NCBI GenBank assembly: GCA_018716285.1
Contig: DVKD01000009.1
Coordinates: forward strand, 1 to 44,305
Direction of reading: 5' to 3'
DNA from: Candidatus Merdivicinus faecavium
GTDB taxonomy: Bacteria; Bacillota; Clostridia; Oscillospirales; Ruminococcaceae
Length of the DNA stretch: 44,305 bases
Shown here: positions 23,047-30,129 of the stretch, piece after piece
Position numbering within the stretch: position 1 is the stretch's first letter
Layout of the letters: each line of letters begins with the position of its first letter
Made by a program: the position numbers and the translations under genes
The notes under the pieces: model-generated
What the model was told of the DNA's origin: nothing
What the model saw: only the letters and a program-made list of their open reading frames with translations
The model's database searches: none

Positions 23047-24486
23047 TTAATACTGCCGGCCCCAGTAGAGCATGTGCTTGGCGGGCTTGCCGCAGCAGAC
23101 GCAGGTGTCGCCCAGGTGCTCCTCCTCGAAGGGGATGCAGCGGGACTTGATATTGGTGCGCTCCTTGATCTTGTTCTCGCACTCCTCGTCGCCGCACCAC
23201 ATCGCCTTGATGAAGCCGCTCTTATTGTCGGCGATCTCGAGGAATTCCTCCCAGTTGTGAGCGACCCAGGTGCGCTCCTCGCGGTTTTTGAGGGCGCTCT
23301 CATAAAGCCCGTCGCGGACGGCCAGCAGCGCCTGCGGGACGGCGGTCTCCAGCTCGTCGAGGGAGACGACGATCTTCTCGCGGTTGTCCCGGCGGACGAG
23401 GACGCACTGGTTCTGCTCGATGTCCTTCGGGCCGATCTCGAGGCGGAGGGGGACGCCCTTCATCTCATACTGGCTGAACTTCCAGCCGGGGGAGTTGTCC
23501 GACTCGTCGAGCTTGACCCGCGCGATGGGCTTTAACCGGGCGGCGAGCTCCCGCGCCTTGTCGAGGACGCCCTCCTTGTGCTGGGCGATGGGGATGATGA
23601 CCAGCTGGATGGGGGCGATGTCGGGCGGCAGGGCGAGGCCGTTGTCGTCGCCGTGGGTCATGATGATGCCGCCGATGAGGCGGGTGGAAACGCCCCAGGA
23701 GGTCTGGTGCGGGTAGGCGAACTTGTTGTCCCGGCCGGTGAACTGGATGCCGAAAGCCCTGGCAAAGCCGTCCCCGAAGTAGTGGGAGGTGCCGGACTGC
23801 AACGCGACGCCGTCGTGCATCATCGCCTCGATGGTGTAGGTCGCCTCCGCGCCCGCGAACTGCTCCTTCTTGGTCTTCTGGCCCTTGAGGACGGGCATGG
23901 CGAGGGACTGCTCGCAGAATTCGGCGTAGACGTCGAGCATCTGACGGGTCTCGGCCATCGCCTCCTCAGCGGTTTCGTGCATGGTGTGGCCCTCCTGCCA
24001 GAGGAACTCGACCGAGCGCAGGAAGGGGCGGGTCGTCTTCTCCCAGCGCACGACCGAGCACCACTGGTTGTAGAGCATGGGCAGGTCGCGGTAGGAGTGG
24101 ATGACGTGGGCGTAATGCTCGCAGAAGAGGGTCTCGGAGGTGGGGCGGACGCAGAGCCGCTCGGGGAGCTGCTCGGAGCCGCCGTAGGTCACCCAGGCGA
24201 CCTCGGGCGCGAAGCCCTCGACGTGGTCCTTCTCCTTCTGGAGGAGACTCTCGGGGATGAACATCGGCATCGAGACGTTCTCATGCCCGAGCTCCTTAAA
24301 GCGGGCGTCCAGGATGCGCTGGATGTTCTCCCAGATGGCGTAGCCGTAGGGGCGCAGGATGTAGCATCCCCGGACGCTCGAGTAGTCGATGAGCTCCGCC
24401 TTCTTGACGATGTCGGTGTACCATTTTGCGAAATCCTCGTCCCGGGAGGTGATCTCCGCGACGAGCTTGTCCTGTTTTTTGGCCAA
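23047..24486 (-). CDS. proS: Prolyl-tRNA synthetase, archaeal/eukaryotic type
   Basis: A class II synthetase of 479 residues, the short form without the bacterial editing insert. Visible motifs are motif 2 ([20 protein letters not shown]), [19 protein letters not shown], motif 3 ([16 protein letters not shown]) and the C-terminal ending LYWGRQY. The C-terminal Cys set (CGDEEC, then CVCCGK) may bind zinc. The start codon is TTG at 24484-24486 (TTG GCC AAA AAA CAG). It is supported by GAAGGAG 8 bases upstream, with no in-frame ATG nearby. The gene has its own promoter, divergent from the acetyltransferase gene. Confidence 0.97.
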   Translation of the reverse strand: MAKKQDKLVAEITSRDEDFAKWYTDIVKKAELIDYSSVRGCYILRPYGYAIWENIQRILDARFKELGHENVSMPMFIPESLLQKEKDHVEGFAPEVAWVTYGGSEQLPERLCVRPTSETLFCEHYAHVIHSYRDLPMLYNQWCSVVRWEKTTRPFLRSVEFLWQEGHTMHETAEEAMAETRQMLDVYAEFCEQSLAMPVLKGQKTKKEQFAGAEATYTIEAMMHDGVALQSGTSHYFGDGFARAFGIQFTGRDNKFAYPHQTSWGVSTRLIGGIIMTHGDDNGLALPPDIAPIQLVIIPIAQHKEGVLDKARELAARLKPIARVKLDESDNSPGWKFSQYEMKGVPLRLEIGPKDIEQNQCVLVRRDNREKIVVSLDELETAVPQALLAVRDGLYESALKNREERTWVAHNWEEFLEIADNKSGFIKAMWCGDEECENKIKERTNIKSRCIPFEEEHLGDTCVCCGKPAKHMLYWGRQY

Positions 24487-24525
24487 ATTGATCGCTCCTT
24501 CTCTGCAAAATTGCTGCTGTCCTCC

Positions 24526-24554
24526 ATTATAGCAGATTTGCGGGCGGATTTCAA
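24526..24554 (-). promoter_or_regulatory. proS promoter
   Basis: Minus-strand TTGAAA (24549-24554) and TATAAT (24526-24531) are spaced by 17 bp, 39 bp upstream of the TTG start. No T-box leader is present in the short transcript leader. Confidence 0.8.
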
Positions 24555-24612
24555 TAAAAAATGCCCGGCAAACTGCGCTCCGGGCGGAAAATACTGGAAA
24601 CCGCGGGCGGGA

Positions 24613-24623
24613 TGTGCTATAAT
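24613..24623 (+). promoter_or_regulatory. Extended -10 promoter for the GNAT gene
   Basis: TGTGCTATAAT holds a TATAAT hexamer (24618-24623) with an upstream TGn element, and there is no convincing -35 box. It is 36 bp before the acetyltransferase ATG. Confidence 0.6.
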
Positions 24624-24659
24624 ACCGGATAGAAACGAACTTCGAAAGGATGAGGCCCG

Positions 24660-25085
24660 ATGTTTTCCTTTGTCTGGCGGCAGTACCCCGAGGACCTGAC
24701 CGACCCTTACTTTATCCGCGAAACGGTGTTTATGGACGAGCAGGGCTTTTCGGAGGAGTTTGATGAAACCGACAAGCGCGCCCTCCACCTGACCCTCTAT
24801 CTGGACGGCGCGCGCGCCGGATGTGCGCGCCTCTACGAAGAGGAGGGCGGCTGGCACATCGGCCGGGTGGCGGTGCTCAAACCCTTCCGCGGGATGGGGC
24901 TGGGGGCGGAGCTTTTGCGCGAGGCGGAGCGCAGGGCGGCCTCCCTGGGGGCGGAGGCTGTCCGCTTGAGCGCCCAGGTGCAGGCGCAGGGCTTTTACGA
25001 GAAGCTCGGCTACCGCGCCGTGACCGGCCCCTATCTCGACGAGCACTGCCCCCACGTCGGGATGGAGAAAAAGCTGGGCGGCTAA
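24660..25085 (+). CDS. GNAT-family N-acetyltransferase (ElaA/YjcF-like)
   Basis: This 141-residue protein transfers an acyl group from acetyl-CoA to an unknown amine. The beginning, [20 protein letters not shown], is characteristic of the ElaA/YjcF group. The acetyl-CoA pyrophosphate loop is [17 protein letters not shown] (about 73-89; Q/RxxGxG/A motif RGMGLG). The end, [10 protein letters not shown], closes the fold. It is a single gene with its own promoter, divergent from proS. AAAGGA precedes the ATG. The substrate is not predictable. Confidence 0.88.
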   Translation: MFSFVWRQYPEDLTDPYFIRETVFMDEQGFSEEFDETDKRALHLTLYLDGARAGCARLYEEEGGWHIGRVAVLKPFRGMGLGAELLREAERRAASLGAEAVRLSAQVQAQGFYEKLGYRAVTGPYLDEHCPHVGMEKKLGG

Positions 25086-25098
25086 GGGAAACTTTTCC

Positions 25099-25127
25099 TT
25101 TACACAGGCCGGCAGTTATGGTACAAT
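25099..25127 (+). promoter_or_regulatory. Promoter of the THF riboswitch/folT unit
   Basis: TTTACA (25099-25104) and TACAAT (25122-25127) are spaced by 17 bp. The predicted start lies a few bases before the riboswitch P1 stem. Confidence 0.75.
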
Positions 25128-25141
25128 AAAAGATGAAAAAA

Positions 25142-25306
25142 GCAGAGTAGGGTTCCGCGCGTCAAGTGCCGTCCGGACAGGGAGTTGCCGGATGGACGAA
25201 AAGCCGATACGGCTTGCGGTGCGAAGCCCGCATCCCGCTGCTATATACCGGGGAGAGTGCCTCCTGCGGGTATGTGGCTACGAGTGACATGTCTGCAAGG
25301 AGGTAT
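25142..25306 (+). promoter_or_regulatory. Class I tetrahydrofolate (THF) riboswitch and expression platform
   Basis: The aptamer spans about 25142-25241, closed by GCAG/CTGC. It holds the conserved beginning AGAGTAG and the core CGCGTCAAGTG, which are hallmarks of the folT-associated THF riboswitch. After it, CCTCCTGC (25260-25267) can pair with GCAAGGAGG, which is the folT ribosome-binding site (25295-25303). GGAG (25252-25255) can instead capture the CTCC. With no U-run, this points to control of translation: folate binding would favour hiding the site. The switch direction is inferred from the family. Confidence 0.88.
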
Positions 25307-25310
25307 TTTT

Positions 25311-26006
25311 ATGGAAAGAACACTGTTTGCAACCCCCTTCAGCGCCGAATACTGGCGCCTCGCCGCAAAGGAGCTGAAAAAGCCGAAGATGCTGGTCGTC
25401 GCGGCGCTGCTCATCGCGCTGCGGGTGGCCCTCAAGTCGGTGGCCATCCCGGTCGGGCCGTACTTGAACATCACGGTCGGCTTTTTCGTGAGCGCCCTGG
25501 GCGCGATGATCTTCGGCCCGGTGATAGCCATCCTGGCGGCGGCGGTCTCCGACACGCTGGGCTGCCTGCTCTTCCCGAGCGGGGCGTACTTCTTCCCCTT
25601 TATCTTTGTGGAGATCGCGGGGTCGCTCATCTTCGCGCTGATGCTCTACCGGGTGAAGGTCACGACCTGGCGGGTCATCCTGTCGCGGTTTCTGGTGATG
25701 TTTGTCTGCAACCTCGTCCTCAACCCGGCCATCATGATCCTTTACAACAAGATGGTGCTGGGCGGGGAGTACGCCTTCCTGACGGTGCCGCGGCTGGTCA
25801 AGAACCTCTGCCTCTTCCCCGCCGAGGCGTTCCTGCTGGTGCTCTTCCTCAACGTGATGATCCCGGTCACAAACCGGCTGGGGCTCACCTACGGGACGCG
25901 GGAGAAGCTGCATGTCCGCCCCCGGCACATCGTCACCCTGATCGTCATGGCCGTCGCCGCGGCCGCCGCGGTGGCGCTGTACGGGTACTATAAGGCAAAT
26001 GCCTAA
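25311..26006 (+). CDS. folT: Folate-specific ECF transporter S component
   Basis: FolT is the substrate-binding membrane subunit that takes up folate together with the shared ECF module (EcfA, EcfA', EcfT), not encoded here. The 231-residue protein has about six helices, with conserved text LLIALRVALKSVAIPVGPYL, and the S-component segment LGAMIFGPVIAILAAAVSD, followed by LGCLLFPSGAYFFPFI. The start at 25311 is fixed by AAGGAGG seven bases upstream, just after the THF riboswitch. An upstream in-frame extension would overlap the aptamer. Regulation by a THF riboswitch strongly supports the folate assignment. Confidence 0.95.
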   Translation: MERTLFATPFSAEYWRLAAKELKKPKMLVVAALLIALRVALKSVAIPVGPYLNITVGFFVSALGAMIFGPVIAILAAAVSDTLGCLLFPSGAYFFPFIFVEIAGSLIFALMLYRVKVTTWRVILSRFLVMFVCNLVLNPAIMILYNKMVLGGEYAFLTVPRLVKNLCLFPAEAFLLVLFLNVMIPVTNRLGLTYGTREKLHVRPRHIVTLIVMAVAAAAAVALYGYYKANA

Positions 26007-26028
26007 CGCGTGACTGCGCTGGACAATT

Positions 26029-26086
26029 CGCCGCGGCAGCCTGCCCCGCGTCAGGCTCCGGCTGGCGCGAACAAGTCGCGCCTCTG
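26029..26086 (-). repeat. Dispersed palindromic repeat, copy A (inverted)
   Basis: A 58-bp unit, found again at 26422-26479 with two differences. It contains GGCGCGA-N5-TCGCGCC (26064-26082) and AGCCTG-N8-CAGGCT. Its reverse complement aligns with the third unit of the 38.6-kb array. Weaker likeness between copies A and B continues to about 26110. Confidence 0.85.
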
Positions 26087-26421
26087 GGGCGCAGTACCCC
26101 GCATTTTCATTTCATCCCCCGTGAGGCCGCGGCAAAGCTCCAAAACCCGACGCCACAGCTCCACGCCCCACTCCACCCGAAGGAATGTCCTATGGTGGAA
26201 CCTCTCCTGGCCGCGGGCGCCAGCCGCGTGTACAGCGTAACAGGCTGTACAAACGTGACGCGCGGTGGGCGGTCCATGAATGTCCGCCTGCGGCGGTCAT
26301 TCATAGGGGCTCCCTCCTGGCGGCTTTTTCTCCCCCATCTTTTTTGCCGCAAAAAAAGATGGGGCGGCGCGTGACACCACAGGTCAATCCGATGCAACAA
26401 CCTTTCCCGCGCCGGACATGA
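26087..26421. other. Structured non-coding segment between two repeat copies
   Basis: The 549-bp gap after folT (26007-26555) holds no convincing gene. Between the repeats lie three hairpins. They are TGTACAGC-N7-GCTGTACA (26229-26251), a TGAATG/CATTCA stem with an inner CCGCC-TGC-GGCGG (about 26278-26303), and the T-rich hairpin listed separately. It could be a small RNA region or a decayed mobile element; neither can be shown from the sequence alone. Confidence 0.5.
26333..26364. terminator. Symmetric terminator-like hairpin
   Basis: CCCCATCTTTTTT pairs perfectly with AAAAAAGATGGGG around a 6-nt loop. The T and A runs are within the stem, so it may act in both directions. It lies downstream of folT, before the small membrane protein gene. 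Confidence 0.55.
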
Positions 26422-26479
26422 CGCCGCGGCAGCCTGCCCCGCGTCAGGCTTCGGCTGGCGCGAACGAGTCGCGCCTCTG
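26422..26479 (-). repeat. Dispersed palindromic repeat, copy B (inverted)
   Basis: This is the second 58-bp copy, 393 bp after copy A, in the same orientation and with two substitutions. The GGCGCGA/TCGCGCC stem (26457-26475) is unchanged. Confidence 0.85.
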
Positions 26480-26555
26480 ATGCCTGTTCCCCGCTTTTGC
26501 CATATTTTTCGTGACCGCCCCGCGGTTTCCCAACAAAATCTAAGGAGGGCTCTCT

Positions 26556-26753
26556 ATGGACAAAAAAACAAAACGCGGCGGGATGGGGTTCCTCTCCACC
26601 CTGACCCTCATCTTCGTGGTTTTGAAGCTGCTCGGGCTGATCGATTGGCCGTGGCTGTGGGTCTTGAGCCCCATCTGGATCCCTGTCCTGCTGATCGCGG
26701 CCGTTTTCGGCGTCATCCTGGTCGCCGGGAGGATCAAAAAGGGCAGATGGTGA
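26556..26753 (+). CDS. Small two-helix membrane protein
   Basis: A 65-residue protein with a basic N-terminus (MDKKTKRGG). It has one hydrophobic segment at about 12-29 and a second at about 33-57, joined by the tryptophan-rich DWPWLWVLSPIWIP, and a basic tail (RIKKGRW). It resembles small bacterial proteins annotated as 'transmembrane Fragile-X-F protein', whose role is unknown. AAGGAGG lies seven bases before the ATG. It ends 22 bp before the HAD-GNAT gene, so the two may be co-transcribed. Confidence 0.75.
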   Translation: MDKKTKRGGMGFLSTLTLIFVVLKLLGLIDWPWLWVLSPIWIPVLLIAAVFGVILVAGRIKKGRW

Positions 26754-26775
26754 ATGGATTAGGAGGACAACGCCG

Positions 26776-28017
26776 ATGATCAAACTCATTGCCGCCGACA
26801 TGGACGGCACGCTGCTCGACTCGCAGAAACGGCTCCCGCCGGAGCTTCCCGCCCTGCTCGCGGAGCTGAAAGCAGCCGGCATCCGCTTCGCCGCCGCAAG
26901 CGGGCGGCAGTACTACACCCTCGAGGCGCAGTTAGCGCCCTGCGGCGGGGAGATCCTCTACCTCGCCGAAAACGGCACGATGGTCTTTTCAGACGGCGCG
27001 CCCATCTTCCTCGACCCCATCGCGGAGGAGGACTGGAAGGCGGCCGTCCGGCTGCTGCGGGGCATCCCCGGCGCCTGCCCCGTCCTCTGCTGCCCGGATA
27101 CGGCCTATTTTGAGGACGGGGACCCGGAATTCCTCCAAAACGCCGGGATGTACTACCTCCGCCGCAGGCGGGTGGACGACCTCCTCGCGGTAACGGCGCA
27201 GGTCTGCAAGATCGCCGTCTACGACCTGCGCGGCGCGGAGCAAAATTCCTTCGCGGCGGTGCGCGGCAGGCTGGGGCCGCGGCTAAAGGCCACCCTTTCC
27301 GGGGAAAAGTGGATCGACCTGATGGGCGGCAGCAACAAGGGGACGGCCCTCGCCGCCGTCCAGGAGCGCCTCTCCATCCTGCCCGAGGAGACGATGGCCT
27401 TCGGCGACTATTTAAACGACCTCGAGATGATGGACCGGTGCTTTTACAGCTGCGCGATGGCAAACGCCCACCCCGCCCTCGCCGCGCGCTGCCGCTTCAC
27501 CGTCGGCAGCAACGACGAAAACGGGGTCGCCGCCGCCATCCGGGAGATGGTGCTGGGGGAGGGCGGCTTCGCCGTCCGCGAGATTCCCTTCGGCGGGGAG
27601 GAATATGCGCAGTGTCTCCGCCTGCGGGACGAGGTCCTGCGCCGCCCCCTCGGTCTGAACCTCTTTGCGGAGGACCTGTCCGGCGAGGGGAACTGCCGCC
27701 ACATCGCCGCCCTGCGGGGAGAAAAGGCGGCCGGCACAGCCCAGCTCCTACCTGACCCGGAGCGCCCCGGCGCCATGCGGGTGCGCCAGGTCGCCGTATC
27801 GGCGGACTGCCGCGGGCAGGGTCTCGGCCGGAAAATGCTCGATTTTGCGGCGAAGCTGGCCGCCCGGGAGGGCTTCTCCGCTGTCACCGTCCACGCGCGG
27901 GAGACGGCCGCCGGCTTCTACCGGAAGATGGGCTATGTGCAGACCGGACCCGGCTTTTTGGAGGTCGGCATCCCCCACCTGCCGATGGAGCTTGCCCTGC
28001 GGGGCGAGCCCCGCTGA
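26776..28017 (+). CDS. Fusion of a Cof-type HAD phosphatase and a GNAT acetyltransferase
   Basis: Residues 1 to about 262 form a Cof/YidA-type HAD hydrolase. Motif I is DMDGTLLD (8-15), motif II AAASGRQ, the lysine motif is in GGSNKGTAL, and motif IV is FGDYLNDLEMM. Residues about 268-413 form a GNAT domain with the acetyl-CoA loop VAVSADCRGQGLGRKML and the late ETAAGFYRKMGY. There is no stop or frameshift between the two, and the linker is short. HAD enzymes of this group dephosphorylate sugar phosphates or cofactors; the GNAT partner is not predictable. It has an AGGAGG site, and a strong terminator follows. Confidence 0.9.
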   Translation: MIKLIAADMDGTLLDSQKRLPPELPALLAELKAAGIRFAAASGRQYYTLEAQLAPCGGEILYLAENGTMVFSDGAPIFLDPIAEEDWKAAVRLLRGIPGACPVLCCPDTAYFEDGDPEFLQNAGMYYLRRRRVDDLLAVTAQVCKIAVYDLRGAEQNSFAAVRGRLGPRLKATLSGEKWIDLMGGSNKGTALAAVQERLSILPEETMAFGDYLNDLEMMDRCFYSCAMANAHPALAARCRFTVGSNDENGVAAAIREMVLGEGGFAVREIPFGGEEYAQCLRLRDEVLRRPLGLNLFAEDLSGEGNCRHIAALRGEKAAGTAQLLPDPERPGAMRVRQVAVSADCRGQGLGRKMLDFAAKLAAREGFSAVTVHARETAAGFYRKMGYVQTGPGFLEVGIPHLPMELALRGEPR

Positions 28018-28036
28018 CCGCCGCGCCGGACAATTG

Positions 28037-28109
28037 AAAGCAGGCTGTCCTGCTCCCTTCCCTCGCCCATTGGGGTGGCGGGAAGGAGCCGGGCCGCCTG
28101 CTTTTTTTC
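28037..28109 (+). terminator. Long intrinsic terminator
   Basis: AAAGCAGGC (28037-28045) pairs with GCCTGCTTT (28096-28104), enclosing a second stem CTCCCTTCCC/GGGAAGGAG. T7 follows. It ends the HAD-GNAT transcription unit. Confidence 0.9.
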
Positions 28110-28158
28110 TTTTTGATGAAGGAAATGTAAACAAATCTGCGAGATCCCCGCCCCCTTC

Positions 28159-28186
28159 TTGACTATTTGGGATCCGGGAGTATAAT
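28159..28186 (+). promoter_or_regulatory. Promoter of the marR-MATE operon
   Basis: TTGACT (28159-28164) and TATAAT (28181-28186) are spaced by 16 bp. Palindromes start two bases downstream. Confidence 0.85.
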
Positions 28187-28187
28187 A

Positions 28188-28222
28188 GTTATTGAAATAA
28201 CCGTTCTGAATATAACAGTTAT
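28188..28222 (+). promoter_or_regulatory. Probable MarR operator palindromes
   Basis: GTTATTGAAATAAC (28188-28201) and ATAACAGTTAT (28212-28222) are both perfect inverted repeats built on GTTAT. They lie between the -10 box and the ribosome-binding site, where a bound MarR dimer would block transcription. Their centres are about 22 bp apart, two helical turns. Confidence 0.7.
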
Positions 28223-28240
28223 AAGAAGGAGGATTTCAAC

Positions 28241-28714
28241 ATGTGTGCCATGCCCTCCCTGCTCGCCAACATCCGGCGGATCGTCAAGCTCTACGACGGC
28301 CTGCTGAGGCCCGTCTGCGAGCATTACGGCCTGACCCAGATCGAAGCGACCATCGTGAGCTTCCTCTATAACAACCCCGGCAGGGACACCGCCGCGGACA
28401 TCGTCGAGCTGCGGATGCTCTCCAAAAGCAACGTCTCCCAGGCAGTCGAGAGCCTGATTCAGAAGTCGCTGCTCGTCCGCCGGCAAGATACCGAAGACCG
28501 CCGGCGGATCCACCTCTCCCTCACTCCCGAGGCGCGCCCCATCACCCGCGAGGTCGAGCAGGTGCGCGAGGCCTTCCACCGGCAGATCTTCCGGGGCTTT
28601 ACCGAGGAGGAACGAAGGCAGTTTGACGCCTTCCATGACCGCATCGCGGCAAACACCGCGGCGGAGAATACTGCGGCAAATGACGCCGCGACAGAAGGAG
28701 AGGAAACACTATGA
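28241..28714 (+). CDS. MarR-family transcriptional regulator
   Basis: A 157-residue winged-helix regulator. The DNA-binding region has helix pair DTAADIVELRMLSKSNVSQAV and the wing with the family's DxRR pattern (RRQDTEDRRRIHLSLT). The C-terminal tail (AANTAAENTAANDAATEG) is repetitive and probably disordered. It is the first gene of an operon with a MATE efflux pump; the stop overlaps the pump's start (ATGA). Paired palindromes before it suggest that it represses its own operon, like MepR with MepA. The inducer is unknown. AAGAAGGAGG precedes the ATG. Confidence 0.93.
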   Translation: MCAMPSLLANIRRIVKLYDGLLRPVCEHYGLTQIEATIVSFLYNNPGRDTAADIVELRMLSKSNVSQAVESLIQKSLLVRRQDTEDRRRIHLSLTPEARPITREVEQVREAFHRQIFRGFTEEERRQFDAFHDRIAANTAAENTAANDAATEGEETL

Positions 28715-30108
28715 GGGAAGACAGGGATTTTCTGGGGAAGGAGCCGGTAGGCAGGCTGCTTTTAAAGCTCGCCCTCCCCACCGTCACCGCGCAGATCATC
28801 AACATGCTCTACAACATTGTCGACCGCATCTACATCGGCCACATCCCCAAAATCGGGGATGTGGCCCTGACCGGCGTCGGGGTGTGCATGCCGCTCATCA
28901 TGATCGTCACGGCCTTTGCCGCCTTCGCCGGGTACGGCGGCGCCCCCCGGGCGTCGATTTTCATGGGCCAGGGCGATCATGACTCGGCGGAGAGGACGCT
29001 CGGGAACTGCTTTGTCATCCAGCTCATCATCTCAGCGGCGCTGACGGCGGTGCTGCTCATCTGGAACCGCGATTTCCTGATGGCCTTCGGCGCCAGCGAA
29101 AACACCATCGAGTACGGCGTCGAATACATGAACATCTACTCGGTTGGCACCATCTTTGTACAGATGACCCTGGGGATGAACGCCTTCATCACCGCCCAGG
29201 GCTTTGCGCGGACCGGGATGCTCTCGGTCCTCATCGGCGCCGTCGCCAACATCGTCCTCGACCCGGTCTTCATCTTCGGGTTCGGCATGGGGGTGGCGGG
29301 GGCCGCCTGGGCGACCATCCTGTCGCAGGCCATGTCCTGCGCCTGGGTGCTGCTTTTCCTGTGCGGGAAAAAGACCCGCCTCAAACTGCGGGTGAAAAAC
29401 ATGCGCCTGCGGGCGGGCATCGTCCTCCCCGCGCTGGCGCTGGGCCTCTCGACCTTTATCATGCAGGCGAGCGAAAGCGTCATCTCCGTCTGCTTCAACT
29501 CCTCCCTGCTCAAATACGGCGGCGATATTGCGGTCGGCGCGATGACCATCCTCACGAGCGTCATGCAGTTCGCCATGCTCCCCCTCCAGGGCCTCGGACA
29601 GGGCGCGCAGCCCATCATCAGCTACAACTACGGCGCGCGCAACCCGGAGCGGGTGAAGGGGGCCTTCAAGCTGCTTTTAAAGGCGAGCCTTGTCTACTCC
29701 ACCCTGCTGTGGCTGCTGGTCATGCTCTTCCCGCAGGGGTTTGCCGCCATGTTCACAAACTCCGAGGCGCTGCTCGACTTCACCGGGTCGGCGCTGCGGA
29801 TCTACATGGCCTGCCTGCTGCTCTTCGGCATCCAGGTCGCCTGCCAGATGACCTTTACCTCGCTGGGCAAGGCGAAAGCCTCCATCCTGGTGGCGGTCAT
29901 GCGCAAATTCATCCTGCTCATCCCGCTCATCTACATCATGCCGGCAATTTTCCCCGCGGACAAGACGACGGCGGTCTACATGGCCGAGCCGGCCGCCGAT
30001 TTTATCGCCGTGACCTTCACCGCGGTCTTCTTTGCCTTCCAGTTCAAAAAGGCGCTCAAAGCGATTTCCGACCCTAAGGAGGACGCGGAGCCCTTGCATT
30101 CAGCTTAA
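28711..30108 (+). CDS. MATE-family efflux transporter (MepA-like)
   Basis: A 465-residue, 12-helix cation-coupled drug or metabolite exporter. The start, LLLKLALPTVTAQIINMLYN, and the next segment, VDRIYIGHI, are typical of the clostridial MepA-like branch, as is the second-half repeat PLQGLGQGAQPIISYNYGAR. Translation is coupled to marR through the ATGA overlap. The substrate is probably cationic or amphiphilic compounds by family analogy; this is not shown by the sequence. Confidence 0.95.
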   Translation: MREDRDFLGKEPVGRLLLKLALPTVTAQIINMLYNIVDRIYIGHIPKIGDVALTGVGVCMPLIMIVTAFAAFAGYGGAPRASIFMGQGDHDSAERTLGNCFVIQLIISAALTAVLLIWNRDFLMAFGASENTIEYGVEYMNIYSVGTIFVQMTLGMNAFITAQGFARTGMLSVLIGAVANIVLDPVFIFGFGMGVAGAAWATILSQAMSCAWVLLFLCGKKTRLKLRVKNMRLRAGIVLPALALGLSTFIMQASESVISVCFNSSLLKYGGDIAVGAMTILTSVMQFAMLPLQGLGQGAQPIISYNYGARNPERVKGAFKLLLKASLVYSTLLWLLVMLFPQGFAAMFTNSEALLDFTGSALRIYMACLLLFGIQVACQMTFTSLGKAKASILVAVMRKFILLIPLIYIMPAIFPADKTTAVYMAEPAADFIAVTFTAVFFAFQFKKALKAISDPKEDAEPLHSA

Positions 30109-30129
30109 ACCAATAAAGGAGGAATTTTC

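Noticed and set aside
26010-26421. Short frames in the gap after folT
   Set aside because: They cross hairpins and repeats and lack ribosome-binding sites and recognisable domains.
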